From contig JAQUPZ010000005.1 in NCBI GenBank assembly GCA_028716365.1, positions 1 to 64,000 on the forward strand: a DNA stretch of 64,000 nt, in the 5' to 3' direction. Numbering within the stretch: position 1 is the first letter of the stretch; every line of letters begins with the position of its first letter. The DNA is from Kiritimatiellia bacterium (GTDB lineage: Bacteria > Verrucomicrobiota > Kiritimatiellia > UBA8416 > YA12-FULL-48-11). Under the pieces are notes generated by a model, which saw only the letters and a list, made by a program, of their open reading frames with translations, did no database searches and had not been told where the DNA came from. The position numbers were made by a program, and so were the translations under genes. Shown piece after piece: positions 45,893 through 56,471 of this stretch.

Positions 45893-46939
45893 ATGATTGA
45901 ACAAAACCAAAATCAGATGTACCCGCCGCCATTGCCTCTTTCTGTAAAACCAAAACCCCGTCGAACGACCTGGGTTTGGGCAATATGCATACCCCTTGGA
46001 TTGGTATTACTTTATGTTTGTATGTCTTTTATCGCCGGAAATAGAATGTTGACAAATTCCCTCTTCCATATGGAATTTCATGGCATTGACGAATTCCCCA
46101 GCATGAAGGAAACATGGTCCTTCGGTAAGGGTAATATCAAAGCGGCAAGAATAGATATTAACGGTATTATCATGCAGGGAAAGCAGGGATCCTTTTTTTC
46201 AGTGGGTAAAGATCCTGTCGAAACCGCTTTACGCATGATCCGGACCGCCACACAGGATAAAGATACAAAAGCCATTATTCTCGTGATTGACAGTCCCGGA
46301 GGCGGGATTACGGCAAGTGATATTATTTATAACGAGCTGAAAAAATTCAGGAAGTCAGACCCATCACGTAAAATCGTGGCGTTGTTCGGAGATGTCGCAG
46401 CATCCGGCGGTTACTACGTCGCTTCGGCCGCAGATTACATCATTGCACATCCGACAACCATTACTGGGTCGATTGGCGTTCTGATTTCGTCGTTAAACTT
46501 CAAGGGATTTGGCGATAAATATGGAATAAAAAGTGTCACAATCACTTCTGGAAAGAACAAGGACATGCTGAATCCTTTAAAGGACCTGTCGGAAGAACAG
46601 CAAAAACTTCTTCAGTTCACTATAGATGAAATGTACAAGCGGTTTGTCCAGGTGGTAGCCGAGGGCAGAACACTGCCGGAAGATGAAGTAACCAGGATTG
46701 CTGATGGTCGTATCTTCACAGCAACAGAGGCACTCAAGAATAAACTTATTGATCGTATCGGTTACTGGGATGATGCCATTTCCGAAACTTGCAAATTGCT
46801 GAAGGTGGAATCCGTGAAAGTCATTCGCTACGAGGAACATTTCACATTTTCAACGTTTCTGGATGCAATTCAAAATATCGATATATCCTTGAGAAATATT
46901 CACGATCACCCACTGCGGATGTATCTCTGGCCGCTATGA
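45893..46939 (+). CDS. sppA: Signal peptide peptidase SppA
   Basis: 348 residues from ATG 45893 (AAGGA nine bases upstream); earlier starts at 45812 and 45854 are less supported. A membrane-bound serine peptidase of the S49 family that degrades signal peptides after cleavage. One membrane segment (about 30-48) follows a Pro-rich N-terminus. Motifs: VIDSPGGG, the nucleophile serine in VAASGGYYVASAADYI and the general-base lysine in the segment LNFKGFGDKYGIKS. Short single-domain form as in many bacteria. Its end converges on the histidine kinase gene 15 bp away. Confidence 0.92.
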   Translation: MIEQNQNQMYPPPLPLSVKPKPRRTTWVWAICIPLGLVLLYVCMSFIAGNRMLTNSLFHMEFHGIDEFPSMKETWSFGKGNIKAARIDINGIIMQGKQGSFFSVGKDPVETALRMIRTATQDKDTKAIILVIDSPGGGITASDIIYNELKKFRKSDPSRKIVALFGDVAASGGYYVASAADYIIAHPTTITGSIGVLISSLNFKGFGDKYGIKSVTITSGKNKDMLNPLKDLSEEQQKLLQFTIDEMYKRFVQVVAEGRTLPEDEVTRIADGRIFTATEALKNKLIDRIGYWDDAISETCKLLKVESVKVIRYEEHFTFSTFLDAIQNIDISLRNIHDHPLRMYLWPL

Positions 46940-46954
46940 TTGACCAGATACACC

Positions 46955-48790
46955 TCAATTCTGAATAATAGGAAGGAATATTCTGAACGTTGTCCCCTGC
47001 CCGGCCCGGCTTTCGACACAAACATAACCTCCGTGTTCGTTCACAATCTGCCAGACGTGGGAAAGTCCCAAACCAGCGCGTCGATTTTTGTCTCTGGTTG
47101 TAAAGAACGGATCAAATATCTTTGTAACATCATCCTCGCTGATACCGTGGCCCTCATCGCTTACAACAATAACGGCAAACATACTGATTTTTGGATCATC
47201 TTCCGGTATGGCAGATAATCTGGATACGATTGGAACATCAGAAGCTGTCATTTTTCGTATCGTAATTGTCAACGTTCCTGCCTCGTTCATAGCTTCGCAG
47301 GCATTCAAAACGAGATGAATAAGAGCTTTTTCAAATCTGGACTGATCAACCATAACAGTTCCGACATCTGTCTTTACATCAATGGAAAGAAATGTTCCGG
47401 AACCGACACTGCGCCTGATAAGATCCTCACTCCCCTGGAGTATCCTGTCGGTTCTGACTTTACGCATCTGTAATTTGCCCGGATGAGCAAATGCCATCAA
47501 ATCGCCATTGAGCCTGGCGATTCCACGACCAGCCATTTTGATCTGATCAATACATCGACTGATCTGTTCCAATCCCCTGGAATCGGCTTCCTTGCGGATC
47601 AGTTCTGAATTGGCAAGGATGGCAGTAAGGGCATTGTTGAAATCATGAGCCACCCTGTGCGCAAACTGACCAATAGCAGACATGTTTTGCGACCGCTGAA
47701 TCTGTTTTTCCATAAAACGTTCGCGGGTAACGTCTCTTTTGACAGCAACATAACTGATAATTTTCCCTGTCTCGTCACGAATGGGAGATATCGTGGATTC
47801 TTCCTCAAATAAGTTCCCATCTTTCCTTCGGTCAATAAACGTACCACGCCACATCTTGCCTGCACTGATTCTGTCCCACATGTCCTTGTAGAATGCACTA
47901 TCCTGTTTCCCGCTTTTGAGCATGGAAGCAGGATGCCCAAGACATTCAGCAGAAGAATAGCCAGTCATTCTTTCAAAAGCCGGATTAACATATTGAATAA
48001 TCCCTTTTGTATCCGTAATCATAATGGATTCGTCTGTGTCATTGACTGCTTCTGCAAGCCGTCTCCTCTGTACCTCTGACATGTTCAGATCCGAACGGAT
48101 TTTGAAGTGCGACATTCCGGCAGAATATGTTACCCCGAAAATCAGCACCATGAATCCCCATTCTAACATGTAACAAGTCTGAAGCAGCCGGTTTTCCACG
48201 CAAACATCATTCAGGACTGCAGCAATAACACAAGTCAGACCGACAAGAATCGGTCGCGCCTCACTTCGCCCCCCCTGCCGTGCAAATCGAAGTAGTGATA
48301 CTATCGCATAGACAACGGTAACAAGTGCGAGAGCATCACGTAACAGAGTAAGCAAGCCGGATTCACTTTCGTGATAAATAATTCTTAAACCGAACATCGA
48401 ACAGATTTTGGGAACGGTTTCCGTTCCAGACCATTCCCGGACAAAAGGAAGCAAATGTACCAGCAAAAGAACAAGCCAACAGGTCCAAAGTACATAATCC
48501 CATTTCCTTGAGGTTCTTCCTATAAGATCTGAGACAAATTGCAGAAATAAAATACCAAAAAATATCGATGCCCTGAACTGCCACTGGAGCCAGAAGACAC
48601 TCTCAGATGCATTTGAGACACTATAAATACCGGCGCTGGCAACATCATAAACTACTATCGAGAAGCACATGAGGGCAAAAGAAATGAATTCCAGCCTGTC
48701 CCTCGTCCTCGTGTAAAAGATAAGATGATGGATTCCTACATAGGCTGCTACAAACGCAAGACCTGTAACTGCTGTACTCAATACATTCAT
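46955..48790 (-). CDS. PAS-domain membrane sensor histidine kinase
   Basis: 611 residues from ATG 48790, the start of a seven-segment membrane region (about 1-240) like those of the 7TMR group. Then a PAS domain with PAC (about 255-370; NPAFERMTGYSSAECLG and FEEESTISPIRDE), the phosphoacceptor in FAHRVAHDFNNALTAI (His near 380), and the ATPase domain ending GHGISEDDVTKIFDPFFTT and GLGLSHVW. No receiver domain and no adjacent regulator. Shares the AHDFNNAL box with the hybrid kinase at 24874. The ligand is unknown. Confidence 0.88.
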   Translation of the reverse strand: MNVLSTAVTGLAFVAAYVGIHHLIFYTRTRDRLEFISFALMCFSIVVYDVASAGIYSVSNASESVFWLQWQFRASIFFGILFLQFVSDLIGRTSRKWDYVLWTCWLVLLLVHLLPFVREWSGTETVPKICSMFGLRIIYHESESGLLTLLRDALALVTVVYAIVSLLRFARQGGRSEARPILVGLTCVIAAVLNDVCVENRLLQTCYMLEWGFMVLIFGVTYSAGMSHFKIRSDLNMSEVQRRRLAEAVNDTDESIMITDTKGIIQYVNPAFERMTGYSSAECLGHPASMLKSGKQDSAFYKDMWDRISAGKMWRGTFIDRRKDGNLFEEESTISPIRDETGKIISYVAVKRDVTRERFMEKQIQRSQNMSAIGQFAHRVAHDFNNALTAILANSELIRKEADSRGLEQISRCIDQIKMAGRGIARLNGDLMAFAHPGKLQMRKVRTDRILQGSEDLIRRSVGSGTFLSIDVKTDVGTVMVDQSRFEKALIHLVLNACEAMNEAGTLTITIRKMTASDVPIVSRLSAIPEDDPKISMFAVIVVSDEGHGISEDDVTKIFDPFFTTRDKNRRAGLGLSHVWQIVNEHGGYVCVESRAGQGTTFRIFLPIIQN

Positions 48791-48961
48791 GCAAAAGTAA
48801 AAAAACTTAACATGCAACTTTACAATGTGCAACCGAAATACGTAGTCAAGCAGTAGAGGAAATAACACCTGGCGTTGACCAGGCATTTCTCATTTCAACA
48901 GTTAATCCTTCCTTTTAATTCCATTCACTATTAATTTATACATTCAAACCGGATAAAACTT

Positions 48962-51490
48962 ATGAATCTGCCAATATATGAAATTGAGAATGAGCTGGTA
49001 GAGACGCTTTCAAAAGAAAAGAGAGTAATAGTCAAAGCGCCAACAGGAGCTGGTAAATCAACGCAAATTCCCCAAATGTTGGTCCGGCACGGAATTGCAA
49101 AAAAACGCATTATTGTCCTTCAACCACGCCGTCTCCCGACAAGAATGCTGGCTGCACGCGTTGCCAGTGAAATGAATTGCCCTCTTGGGGATATGGTTGG
49201 CTACCAGGTCCGGTTTGAAGACCGCTCATCTCGAAATACCAGAATAAAGTTTGTAACCGAAGGTATTCTTCTCCGGCAGATGACGCTGGACCCTTCACTG
49301 AAAAACGTGGATGTCATTATTTTTGACGAGTTCCACGAAAGACACATCTATAGTGATGTCTCTCTCGGCCGCGCCATACAAATTCAACAGACACAGCGTC
49401 ACGACCTGAAAATTATTGTTATGTCTGCAACACTGGACATCGCAGGCCTGGAAGATTATTTATCACCCTGTAAAGTAATTACCAGCGCCGGTCGGCAATA
49501 TCCCGTAACAATTCATTACCTGAATAAGCAGTTTGATCCGGGGAAAACACATGTCTGGGATCTTTGCGTAAGAGAACTCGAGCAGCTCCTGCCCACCAGT
49601 CCTCAGGGAGATGTTTTGATTTTCATGCCTGGCGCCTATGAAATATCACGCACAATGCAGGCACTGCATAATTCCAGTACAACACGGCACTGCGAAATAC
49701 TGCCTCTTTACGGAGATTTATCCCCTGGCCAGCAGGATGCCGCTATGGCGGGTTACGACCGGCGGAAAATTGTCGTTGCCACAAATGTCGCAGAAACATC
49801 TCTTACTATTGACGGGATTACAATCGTTGTCGACAGTGGACTTGCGCGGGTTGCACGGTTCGATCCAAACCGCGGTATCAACACACTGATGATCGAAAAG
49901 ATCAGCCGGGCCTCCGCTGATCAGCGTACAGGCCGCGCAGGACGCACCGCTCCAGGCATTTGCCTCAGGTTGTGGTCAGAACGGGAAAATTCATCAAGAC
50001 CGGAACGGGAAACTCCCGAGGTAAAAAGAATCGATCTGTCGGAAACAATTCTCACACTGCACGCGGGTGGCGTGCCGAATATTAACAGTTTTCCATGGTT
50101 CGAACATCCTGCACCGGAGACAGTTAAACAAGCCGAAAATCTGCTGATGGATCTCGGTGCGGTTGGTCTCAACGATACCGTGACACCTCTGGGAATGAAA
50201 CTGTCGGCATTTCCGGTTCATCCACGTTATGCACGAATGCTGATTGCCGCCGGTGATTACGGCTGTATCCCGTCGGTAGCCATTGTTGCCGCAATGACAC
50301 AGGAACGGAACATCCTTCTTTCAACCCGCGACAAATCTGTTTCAGAAAAACGTGAGCGCCATCTCGAGGATAGTACTGAATCTGATTTCATCACGCTGGC
50401 AAACGCCTGGGAATATGCCCGGCAAAAAAACTTTAATCTGCAAACCTGCAGGGATGTCGGCATTCACGCCGGAACCGCAAGGACAATTGGCAGACTTTAT
50501 GATTTCTTTATTAATATTGCTGAACGCGAAGGATTGAATACACATGAAACCAGTTCAGACCATGACGCCATTGCCAAATGTATATTGCTGGGTTTTTCAG
50601 ATCATGTGGCATGCAGAATAAACGAAGGAAGTTCACGCTGTGAACTTGTCCGTAAACGCCGCGGTGACCTTGCCAGGGAAAGTTCTGTTAAAACCGGTCG
50701 ACTCCTCGTGGCATGTGAAGTAAGCGAGATCGGGAAACATGGCGGAAACTCCAATGTCGTGTTGCGCCTGGCCGCTTCGATTAAACAGGAATGGCTCAGG
50801 GAATTATTCCCGACAGACTTCGTTGAAAAAACAGAAGCTATCCTGGAAGAATCATCAAAAAGAATAATTGCTGAAAAAAGAATTTTCTTCAGGGACCTCT
50901 TGATTGAAAGGAAACCGGGTGGGCTGCCGACGGAAGAAGCGGCAGCAGAAATTCTGTCAAAAGAAGTCCGTTCCGGCCGTATAACACTCAAAGGTTGGGA
51001 TCATGAAGTCGAACGGTTGATTGCACGAATAAACCTGATTTCCGGTGCCTGTCCGAACCTCGGTATCCCAACATTTGATGAAAACGAAAAAAATACTGTG
51101 ATTCAACAGGTGTGTCTTGGTTCATTTAGTGCAAAAGATGTCAGGGGAAAAGCCGTCCTGCCTGTACTCAAAAGATGGCTCTCACATGCCCATCTGGTAT
51201 TGTTGGATAAATATGTACCGGAACGGATAACACTTGAAAACGGCAAAAGTGCTAAGGTCATATACAAGTTAGGTGCCGACCCATACATAGCCCAGACAAT
51301 TCAGAATCTTTATGGTGTCCAGGAAATAATCAACGTAGCAATGGGAAAAGTTCCGGTTCTCATCCAGATTCTTGCTCCAAACCAGCGGCCAGTCCAAATA
51401 ACAAAGGATCTTTCCGGTTTCTGGAAAGAACACTACCCACGGGTAAAAAAAGAACTCCAGCGCCGTTATCCAAAACACGAATGGCAGTAA
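48962..51490 (+). CDS. hrpB: ATP-dependent helicase HrpB
   Basis: 842 residues, typical length. DEAH-box helicase; its cell role is not well known. Motif I GAGKSTQIP, motif II DEFHERH (DEFH form), motif III MSATLD, motif V VVATNVAETSLTIDGI and motif VI DQRTGRAGR. Then the winged-helix and ratchet domains, and the HrpB C-terminal domain ending RYPKHEWQ. HrpB is common in proteobacteria and also in PVC bacteria. No clear ribosome site at the ATG. The gene stands alone. Confidence 0.94.
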   Translation: MNLPIYEIENELVETLSKEKRVIVKAPTGAGKSTQIPQMLVRHGIAKKRIIVLQPRRLPTRMLAARVASEMNCPLGDMVGYQVRFEDRSSRNTRIKFVTEGILLRQMTLDPSLKNVDVIIFDEFHERHIYSDVSLGRAIQIQQTQRHDLKIIVMSATLDIAGLEDYLSPCKVITSAGRQYPVTIHYLNKQFDPGKTHVWDLCVRELEQLLPTSPQGDVLIFMPGAYEISRTMQALHNSSTTRHCEILPLYGDLSPGQQDAAMAGYDRRKIVVATNVAETSLTIDGITIVVDSGLARVARFDPNRGINTLMIEKISRASADQRTGRAGRTAPGICLRLWSERENSSRPERETPEVKRIDLSETILTLHAGGVPNINSFPWFEHPAPETVKQAENLLMDLGAVGLNDTVTPLGMKLSAFPVHPRYARMLIAAGDYGCIPSVAIVAAMTQERNILLSTRDKSVSEKRERHLEDSTESDFITLANAWEYARQKNFNLQTCRDVGIHAGTARTIGRLYDFFINIAEREGLNTHETSSDHDAIAKCILLGFSDHVACRINEGSSRCELVRKRRGDLARESSVKTGRLLVACEVSEIGKHGGNSNVVLRLAASIKQEWLRELFPTDFVEKTEAILEESSKRIIAEKRIFFRDLLIERKPGGLPTEEAAAEILSKEVRSGRITLKGWDHEVERLIARINLISGACPNLGIPTFDENEKNTVIQQVCLGSFSAKDVRGKAVLPVLKRWLSHAHLVLLDKYVPERITLENGKSAKVIYKLGADPYIAQTIQNLYGVQEIINVAMGKVPVLIQILAPNQRPVQITKDLSGFWKEHYPRVKKELQRRYPKHEWQ

Positions 51491-51620
51491 GAATAACTTT
51501 TCTACTCTTGTTTATTCTTTTTTATCGTCAGTTTGGCATTTTTATCAGCCATTTTTCCTATACATTCCCCACGACGTCCATTAGCATTCGTGTTTTCATT
51601 CCTAATTTAAGGAGCTTAAA

Positions 51621-52118
51621 ATGAATCTTTTTAAATCAATATACGCAATATTTCTTTCTGTTATCTTGTTCGGTTGTGTCACTACAAATGATAATACAAC
51701 AATCAAATCCGGTTATCCCGGTGTTTATGATTTCAAAGGCAGGATGGTCGATGGCAAAACACAGGGAAAAGGAAAATACAAGTGGCCCAATGGTGATATA
51801 TATAAAGGTGAATTCAAGAATAGCAAGATGGATGGCAAGGGAACCATGAAATACGCCGATTCATCCATTTATAAAGGTGAGTTCAAGGCCGGCAAAATGT
51901 GTGGTACGGGTACATACAAGTTCTCAGATGGTAGTAAATACGAAGGCGAGTTCAAAGATGACAAAATGAACGGTAAAGGGAAACTTGTCTTTCCAAATGG
52001 CGATGTCTATGAGGGCGATTTTAAAGACGACATGATGGATGGGTACGGCGTTTTTAAATATAAAAGCGGTACCGAACTGAAAGGCACTTTCAAGGAAGGC
52101 CAGTTCACCGGTAAATAA
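51621..52118 (+). CDS. MORN-repeat lipoprotein
   Basis: 165 residues with AAGGAG before ATG and a lipobox (ILFGC, Cys about residue 19). From about residue 55 to 155 it has five or so MORN repeats of 23 residues (YKGEFKNSKMDGKGTMKYAD, then YEGEFKDDKMNGKGKL). These form flat beta-hairpin arrays that bind lipids or proteins. Likely an outer membrane or periplasmic lipoprotein. The gene converges on the Gfo/Idh gene. Confidence 0.88.
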   Translation: MNLFKSIYAIFLSVILFGCVTTNDNTTIKSGYPGVYDFKGRMVDGKTQGKGKYKWPNGDIYKGEFKNSKMDGKGTMKYADSSIYKGEFKAGKMCGTGTYKFSDGSKYEGEFKDDKMNGKGKLVFPNGDVYEGDFKDDMMDGYGVFKYKSGTELKGTFKEGQFTGK

Positions 52119-52161
52119 ATATTCCGGGAATCACACAATCTGCGTCCTTTAATCAGGAATA

Positions 52162-53205
52162 TTACAGTTTTATTTTCTTCCCTGTCTTCGCCGACTTGTA
52201 AATTGCAAGTATGATCTCCACAGACTTCCGCCCCTCTATCCCATCTATCAGCGGTTTCCCTCCGGTTTCCAGTGCCTTGAGAAAATCTTCGAATTGCTTC
52301 CTGTGTCCAACGTGACTGATTGCTTTCGGATCAGAAGCACCACCGCCCCCCGACTTGCGTTGGGACATGAGTTTTTGAACACGTTCATCCAGCGGTGTCG
52401 AATTTGCAAATTTCCAGAAAATAATATCATCCTGTTCAACAATCGCAGTCCCCTTGTCACCATGAATCTCTATTTTCTTCAAAAGTCCTGGAAAAACCGA
52501 AGTGGTACCCTCGATAACACCAAGCGCGCCATTTTTAAACTGCAGTACGGCAACAGCGGTATCTTCCACTTCAATCCGTTTATGAGCAAGCAGAGCGCTC
52601 ATCGCCATAACTGAATCAACTTTACCCATAAACCACTGGATCAAGTCCACATTGTGTATCGACTGGTTCATCATTGCACCGCCACCGTCAACTTTCCACG
52701 TTCCGCGCCAGCCGCCAGAATCGTAATAGGCCTGTGTGCGCCACCATTTGACATAAACATCGCCAAGGGTCAACCGCCCGAAACATTTCCTGTCTATCGC
52801 CTGTTTCAACAGCTGGTTACAATCGCTCCAGCGCGATGGAAAAATCGTTGCCAATTTGACCCTGGCCTTGTCCGCAGCCTCGATGATTGAATCACAACGC
52901 TTGAGCGTAATTTCCAGTGGTTTTTCAACAATCAAATGTTTACCAGCCTTGATTACTTCGAGTGCAGGCTCTTTATGAAGGCCACTTGGTGTACAAATCG
53001 TGACAACGTCCATGTCATGCTTACAGAACTTTTTAAAACTGGTGTACCATGCACAATGGTTCGCCTCTCCCAAACGCCGTGCCGATTCTTCACGTACATC
53101 AACAACCGCCACTAACTCCGCATTGGGGATATCTTTGATTGCCGCCGCGTGAAAATCGGAAATCATACCACAGCCTATAATCCCAAAACGAAATTTCTTG
53201 GCCAT
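52162..53205 (-). CDS. Gfo/Idh/MocA-family oxidoreductase
   Basis: 347 residues with GGAGGAG before ATG. NAD(P)-dependent sugar or inositol dehydrogenases. Rossmann start FGIIGCGMISDFHAAAI, the catalytic EKP in LIVEKPLEI, and the C-terminal alpha/beta domain. No signal peptide, so cytoplasmic. Directly downstream of the glycoside-hydrolase-like gene with 36 bp between them, which suggests they act on the same sugar. Substrate not predictable. Confidence 0.9.
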   Translation of the reverse strand: MAKKFRFGIIGCGMISDFHAAAIKDIPNAELVAVVDVREESARRLGEANHCAWYTSFKKFCKHDMDVVTICTPSGLHKEPALEVIKAGKHLIVEKPLEITLKRCDSIIEAADKARVKLATIFPSRWSDCNQLLKQAIDRKCFGRLTLGDVYVKWWRTQAYYDSGGWRGTWKVDGGGAMMNQSIHNVDLIQWFMGKVDSVMAMSALLAHKRIEVEDTAVAVLQFKNGALGVIEGTTSVFPGLLKKIEIHGDKGTAIVEQDDIIFWKFANSTPLDERVQKLMSQRKSGGGGASDPKAISHVGHRKQFEDFLKALETGGKPLIDGIEGRKSVEIILAIYKSAKTGKKIKL

Positions 53206-53241
53206 AATTTTTCTCCTCCATTTCTGTACTTCTGCATGAAT

Positions 53242-55971
53242 TTATTTCAAATATCCCATCTTCTGCGGTTTGAAACGGCCTAACGCCAGACGATATGTTT
53301 TCAAATCCGACTCGTCCATGCCGGTTGGCCAATTATCCGCAATAATGCCGCTGTTAAAAATATTGAAAGCATATGTGCGGCCAGAAGGATCCAGAATGGA
53401 CAACCCCTCAGACGGAATGCGTACGATAGCACCATTCATGCCATCTGATGTTTTATATGGTTCGTTCCGCAGACCAATGCCGCGGGAATCAGATATACTT
53501 CCACCTGTCGAGAAATTGATCTCCCAGAAATGCGCTGTCACAAAAGTATCACAAAGATACATGGCAAAGGATCCGTTTGCTTTCTTGTCCTTCATTTCCA
53601 CTTTGAGAACAATGTCACCATTATCCCTTTCAGCCTGCCAACGATATGTTTTGCAATCAGTCCATCCTGACCCACATGTATAAACCGCACGCCCCTCGGC
53701 AAAGCGTGACACCTGTTTGCCCGCATCGAATGCCGCCCGGTATTCGGGGAACTCTGTTGCGAGCACGTCATTCAACACCGCCACACGCCATTTCAAGCGC
53801 GTGCCGCAATACTGATGCCGTTCGGCCTCGGAGTGATACCCCAGACGCGAATCTGCCGCACAGAGTACATCCAGTCGTTGGCTGTTCTTGATCTCTTCGC
53901 GAACAATTGCCTCCATTTCAGCCAGTTGCTTCTGCGCATCAGGTGGAGTCAGGTCAAACAACTGACTGCGCATCAGATAAAAATGCATCATGTTGTAACC
54001 GCTCGCAAACTGGATACCAATTGCTTCCACCAGGCCAATATCCAGCATACGCTCATGATTTTCTTTGAACCTGGTCTCAAGCGTCTTCATGATGGCGACA
54101 CCCTTGTTCCATTCTTCGGACATTTTCCGCGCCAGGATGACAGCCTCGGCAAGGGTATGGTTATCCAGCACTTCACCAATAGCATCCCCGCAGGGCCCGC
54201 CAACCAGCCACGTCGGTTGTAATTGTTTGAGCGCAGGTTTAAGGTGTAACGGCCACACGGGCGTTGCATGCATCGGTCCCCACCACTGAAAGCGCGTAGA
54301 AAGCGGGAAGTATTGGAACCCTTCCGAAAAATGTTTCCAGGCCTGTACCACTTTTCCCGCATCATTTCCCCACTCCGAACGTGCCAGTGTCTTTAGGAAA
54401 TCATCTTCCGTTCCCGAGAAATCTTCAAAAGCCAGCCGCCCCGCGGCCTTGTTCATTATCCCTGGATAATTCCCAAAATACCAGCACTGCATTACACTGG
54501 TAACATTCATCCTGGGCATTTCACGATACTTGGCATACAGGATCGGTGGAACAGGCATGAATGGAATTGTTGCCGACTCATGTGAACACCCGACCTGGAG
54601 TTTTGCGGACATTGCCGATTTATTTGCGGACGCATTTCCTGCAAACCGCGCAAAACGTTCGGACGGGCCAATGAACGAAAGCCAGTAATCTCCACCTACT
54701 TTCGGACGGTCCAGCTGATACTTAACGGCGCCGGACTCAAAATTTATCTGTAACGTAACATCCTTCGGAACATGTGATCCCAACTCGTAAACCCACGAGG
54801 TAATAGGTATCCAGGAAGGTATATAAAGCCAGCAGATATAATCCGCATCAGGGTTTGCATCTTTTATTCCACGCGCCATCGCATTCTGCCCATTGTAAAG
54901 TGTTTGCCAGTTAGGCACTTTAGAACAGCGCGGACAATTCGGTCTGCGGTCACTATTTACCCCGGCCGAATCAAGGCAGGAGGAACCACCCTCACCAAGC
55001 GAGATATTGATCGCTCCACCTAATCCAGATACCTGTGAAAAAATCCAGTGGGTGGATTCATAAATAAACTTCTGTGCTTTTTCGGAATTCGGACAGATGA
55101 AACGACGGGAAGGCCATCCAGCTCCGGCAAGATCAGGATACGCTTTTAGCATGGGATCGTCCGGCGTGAAAAAACCTTCCGGCTCATTTGAGTACAGCCA
55201 GATTTTGATGCCGTAACGCGCGCACTTTTCCACGGTCTTGCGCAATTTTGCAAGCCGTCTCTCCATGTCTTTATCGGGTTCACGGAAAGAGGTTTTCGTT
55301 ATGTCTTTCCACTCAATACTCAACCACAATCCATTCACCCCCTCATGTGCGAGGCGGTTGAGATACGCGTCAGGATAATAGTCCACATCATCCATCAGCT
55401 CATCACGATTCAACGGCGGACGTTTGATCGGGCCAAAAAAACAACGTGTAATACGGTTTTTCAACCACGGCTTTTTCTCCGTTACCCCCAGGTTCAAGAA
55501 AGGTCCCTCTGCGGTAGCTATCATTTCCTCCAGATGAAAAATCGCGCGGCGGATACCCTCAGTATCGTTGGCAAGCAGACGAATACCCTTGGGAGAAACT
55601 TCAATTGTATAGGCTTCAGGAACGGCAGTCGCCGCCTTAACAGCTGCTACAGGAAGTCCACCGTCCCTGTTAAGTTTTGCGAACAAGATAAAATTTTCGA
55701 GGTCGGCATACGCTGTTTCCAATACTTTCTTTTCGTCTGGAAAATCGCGTTTCACAACCAAACCGCCGCGTATGTCTATCTGTCCCTGCTGTAATTGACT
55801 TCCTTCTTTCCAGAATAATGCAAATGGTAATGGTTTCTTCAGGTCCTCAACAAACGTCCAGCTTTCCTCTCCGGGAGGCGCCGGCCACGTCTGATCAATT
55901 GTTTTGGCCGAAATTGGAATTGTGGAGTTGTCTGCCGCAAACAACACAAACGCCATAATTATATTATACAT
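53242..55971 (-). CDS. Large glycoside-hydrolase-like protein (GH20/GH67-like fold)
   Basis: 909 residues with GGGAGG seven bases before ATG. Residues 85-170 (AVPEAYTIEV, LLANDTEGIRRAIFHLEEM) are like the N-terminal domain of GH20, GH67 and GH84 enzymes. Then a barrel-like region: FPDAYLNRLAHEGVNGLWL-like segment near 205, YGIKIWLYSNEPEGF, and a NISLGEGGSS loop. A zinc-like set CPRC near 355 interrupts it. C-terminal beta domain from about 770. The start has only a weak hydrophobic stretch, so export is unclear. Substrate unknown; the family is only inferred by eye. Confidence 0.75.
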   Translation of the reverse strand: MYNIIMAFVLFAADNSTIPISAKTIDQTWPAPPGEESWTFVEDLKKPLPFALFWKEGSQLQQGQIDIRGGLVVKRDFPDEKKVLETAYADLENFILFAKLNRDGGLPVAAVKAATAVPEAYTIEVSPKGIRLLANDTEGIRRAIFHLEEMIATAEGPFLNLGVTEKKPWLKNRITRCFFGPIKRPPLNRDELMDDVDYYPDAYLNRLAHEGVNGLWLSIEWKDITKTSFREPDKDMERRLAKLRKTVEKCARYGIKIWLYSNEPEGFFTPDDPMLKAYPDLAGAGWPSRRFICPNSEKAQKFIYESTHWIFSQVSGLGGAINISLGEGGSSCLDSAGVNSDRRPNCPRCSKVPNWQTLYNGQNAMARGIKDANPDADYICWLYIPSWIPITSWVYELGSHVPKDVTLQINFESGAVKYQLDRPKVGGDYWLSFIGPSERFARFAGNASANKSAMSAKLQVGCSHESATIPFMPVPPILYAKYREMPRMNVTSVMQCWYFGNYPGIMNKAAGRLAFEDFSGTEDDFLKTLARSEWGNDAGKVVQAWKHFSEGFQYFPLSTRFQWWGPMHATPVWPLHLKPALKQLQPTWLVGGPCGDAIGEVLDNHTLAEAVILARKMSEEWNKGVAIMKTLETRFKENHERMLDIGLVEAIGIQFASGYNMMHFYLMRSQLFDLTPPDAQKQLAEMEAIVREEIKNSQRLDVLCAADSRLGYHSEAERHQYCGTRLKWRVAVLNDVLATEFPEYRAAFDAGKQVSRFAEGRAVYTCGSGWTDCKTYRWQAERDNGDIVLKVEMKDKKANGSFAMYLCDTFVTAHFWEINFSTGGSISDSRGIGLRNEPYKTSDGMNGAIVRIPSEGLSILDPSGRTYAFNIFNSGIIADNWPTGMDESDLKTYRLALGRFKPQKMGYLK

Positions 55972-56270
55972 GTTGCGCCTCCCTGGAAAAAGCTAGCATG
56001 GTACGTCACACAAGTCTATTCCGCCAAGTTTTATCTTTAATTTATAGACACTATTTCATTCTCGATATTGAGATATTTCTGCTCTGACCTCTAAAAATAT
56101 TACCCCATTCCATATAGACCATTCTAACAGTGTTTACTTGTTATTTTAACAATCAATTCTTCCGAATAAATGCTGTAAATCCACAATACATTCAAGTTGG
56201 TATTATTAGTGCTAAAGTAAAAAGTAGCTCGTATGTACGTGGTGTACATGAGCAGGAGAGAACAGAATAA
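55972..56270. other. Intergenic region between divergent genes
   Basis: About 300 bases with no credible frame. It must hold the promoters of the glycoside-hydrolase-like gene (minus) and the small membrane protein (plus), but I see no clear match to consensus. Confidence 0.4.
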
Positions 56271-56465
56271 ATGAATTATATAATAGCAATACTGATGATC
56301 CTGCTGGTTCTCAAGATCATAGAACTCGAAAAACGCATCAGCCATCTGGAGGGCCATGATCCCTTATCCCAGCACAGGTCCGTCCTTGTGACACACCCAA
56401 ACAATCTGAACGATTTTGGCTCTCGCGTTTACGTCATTAATGACGAGATGCTTAAACGAAAATAA
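56271..56465 (+). CDS. Small single-span membrane protein
   Basis: 64 residues. A hydrophobic segment (MNYIIAILMILLVLKIIELE) is followed by a charged, perhaps coiled-coil part and a polar tail ending MLKRK. GGAG lies about 12 bases before the ATG. It converges on the FG-GAP gene with a six-base gap. No family recognised. Moderately likely to be real. Confidence 0.55.
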   Translation: MNYIIAILMILLVLKIIELEKRISHLEGHDPLSQHRSVLVTHPNNLNDFGSRVYVINDEMLKRK

Positions 56466-56471
56466 CTTCCG

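Noticed and set aside
51489..51525. AAGAATAA...TTATTCTT hairpin plus T-run after hrpB
   Set aside because: Stem is only A/U-rich pairs; too weak to call a terminator by eye.
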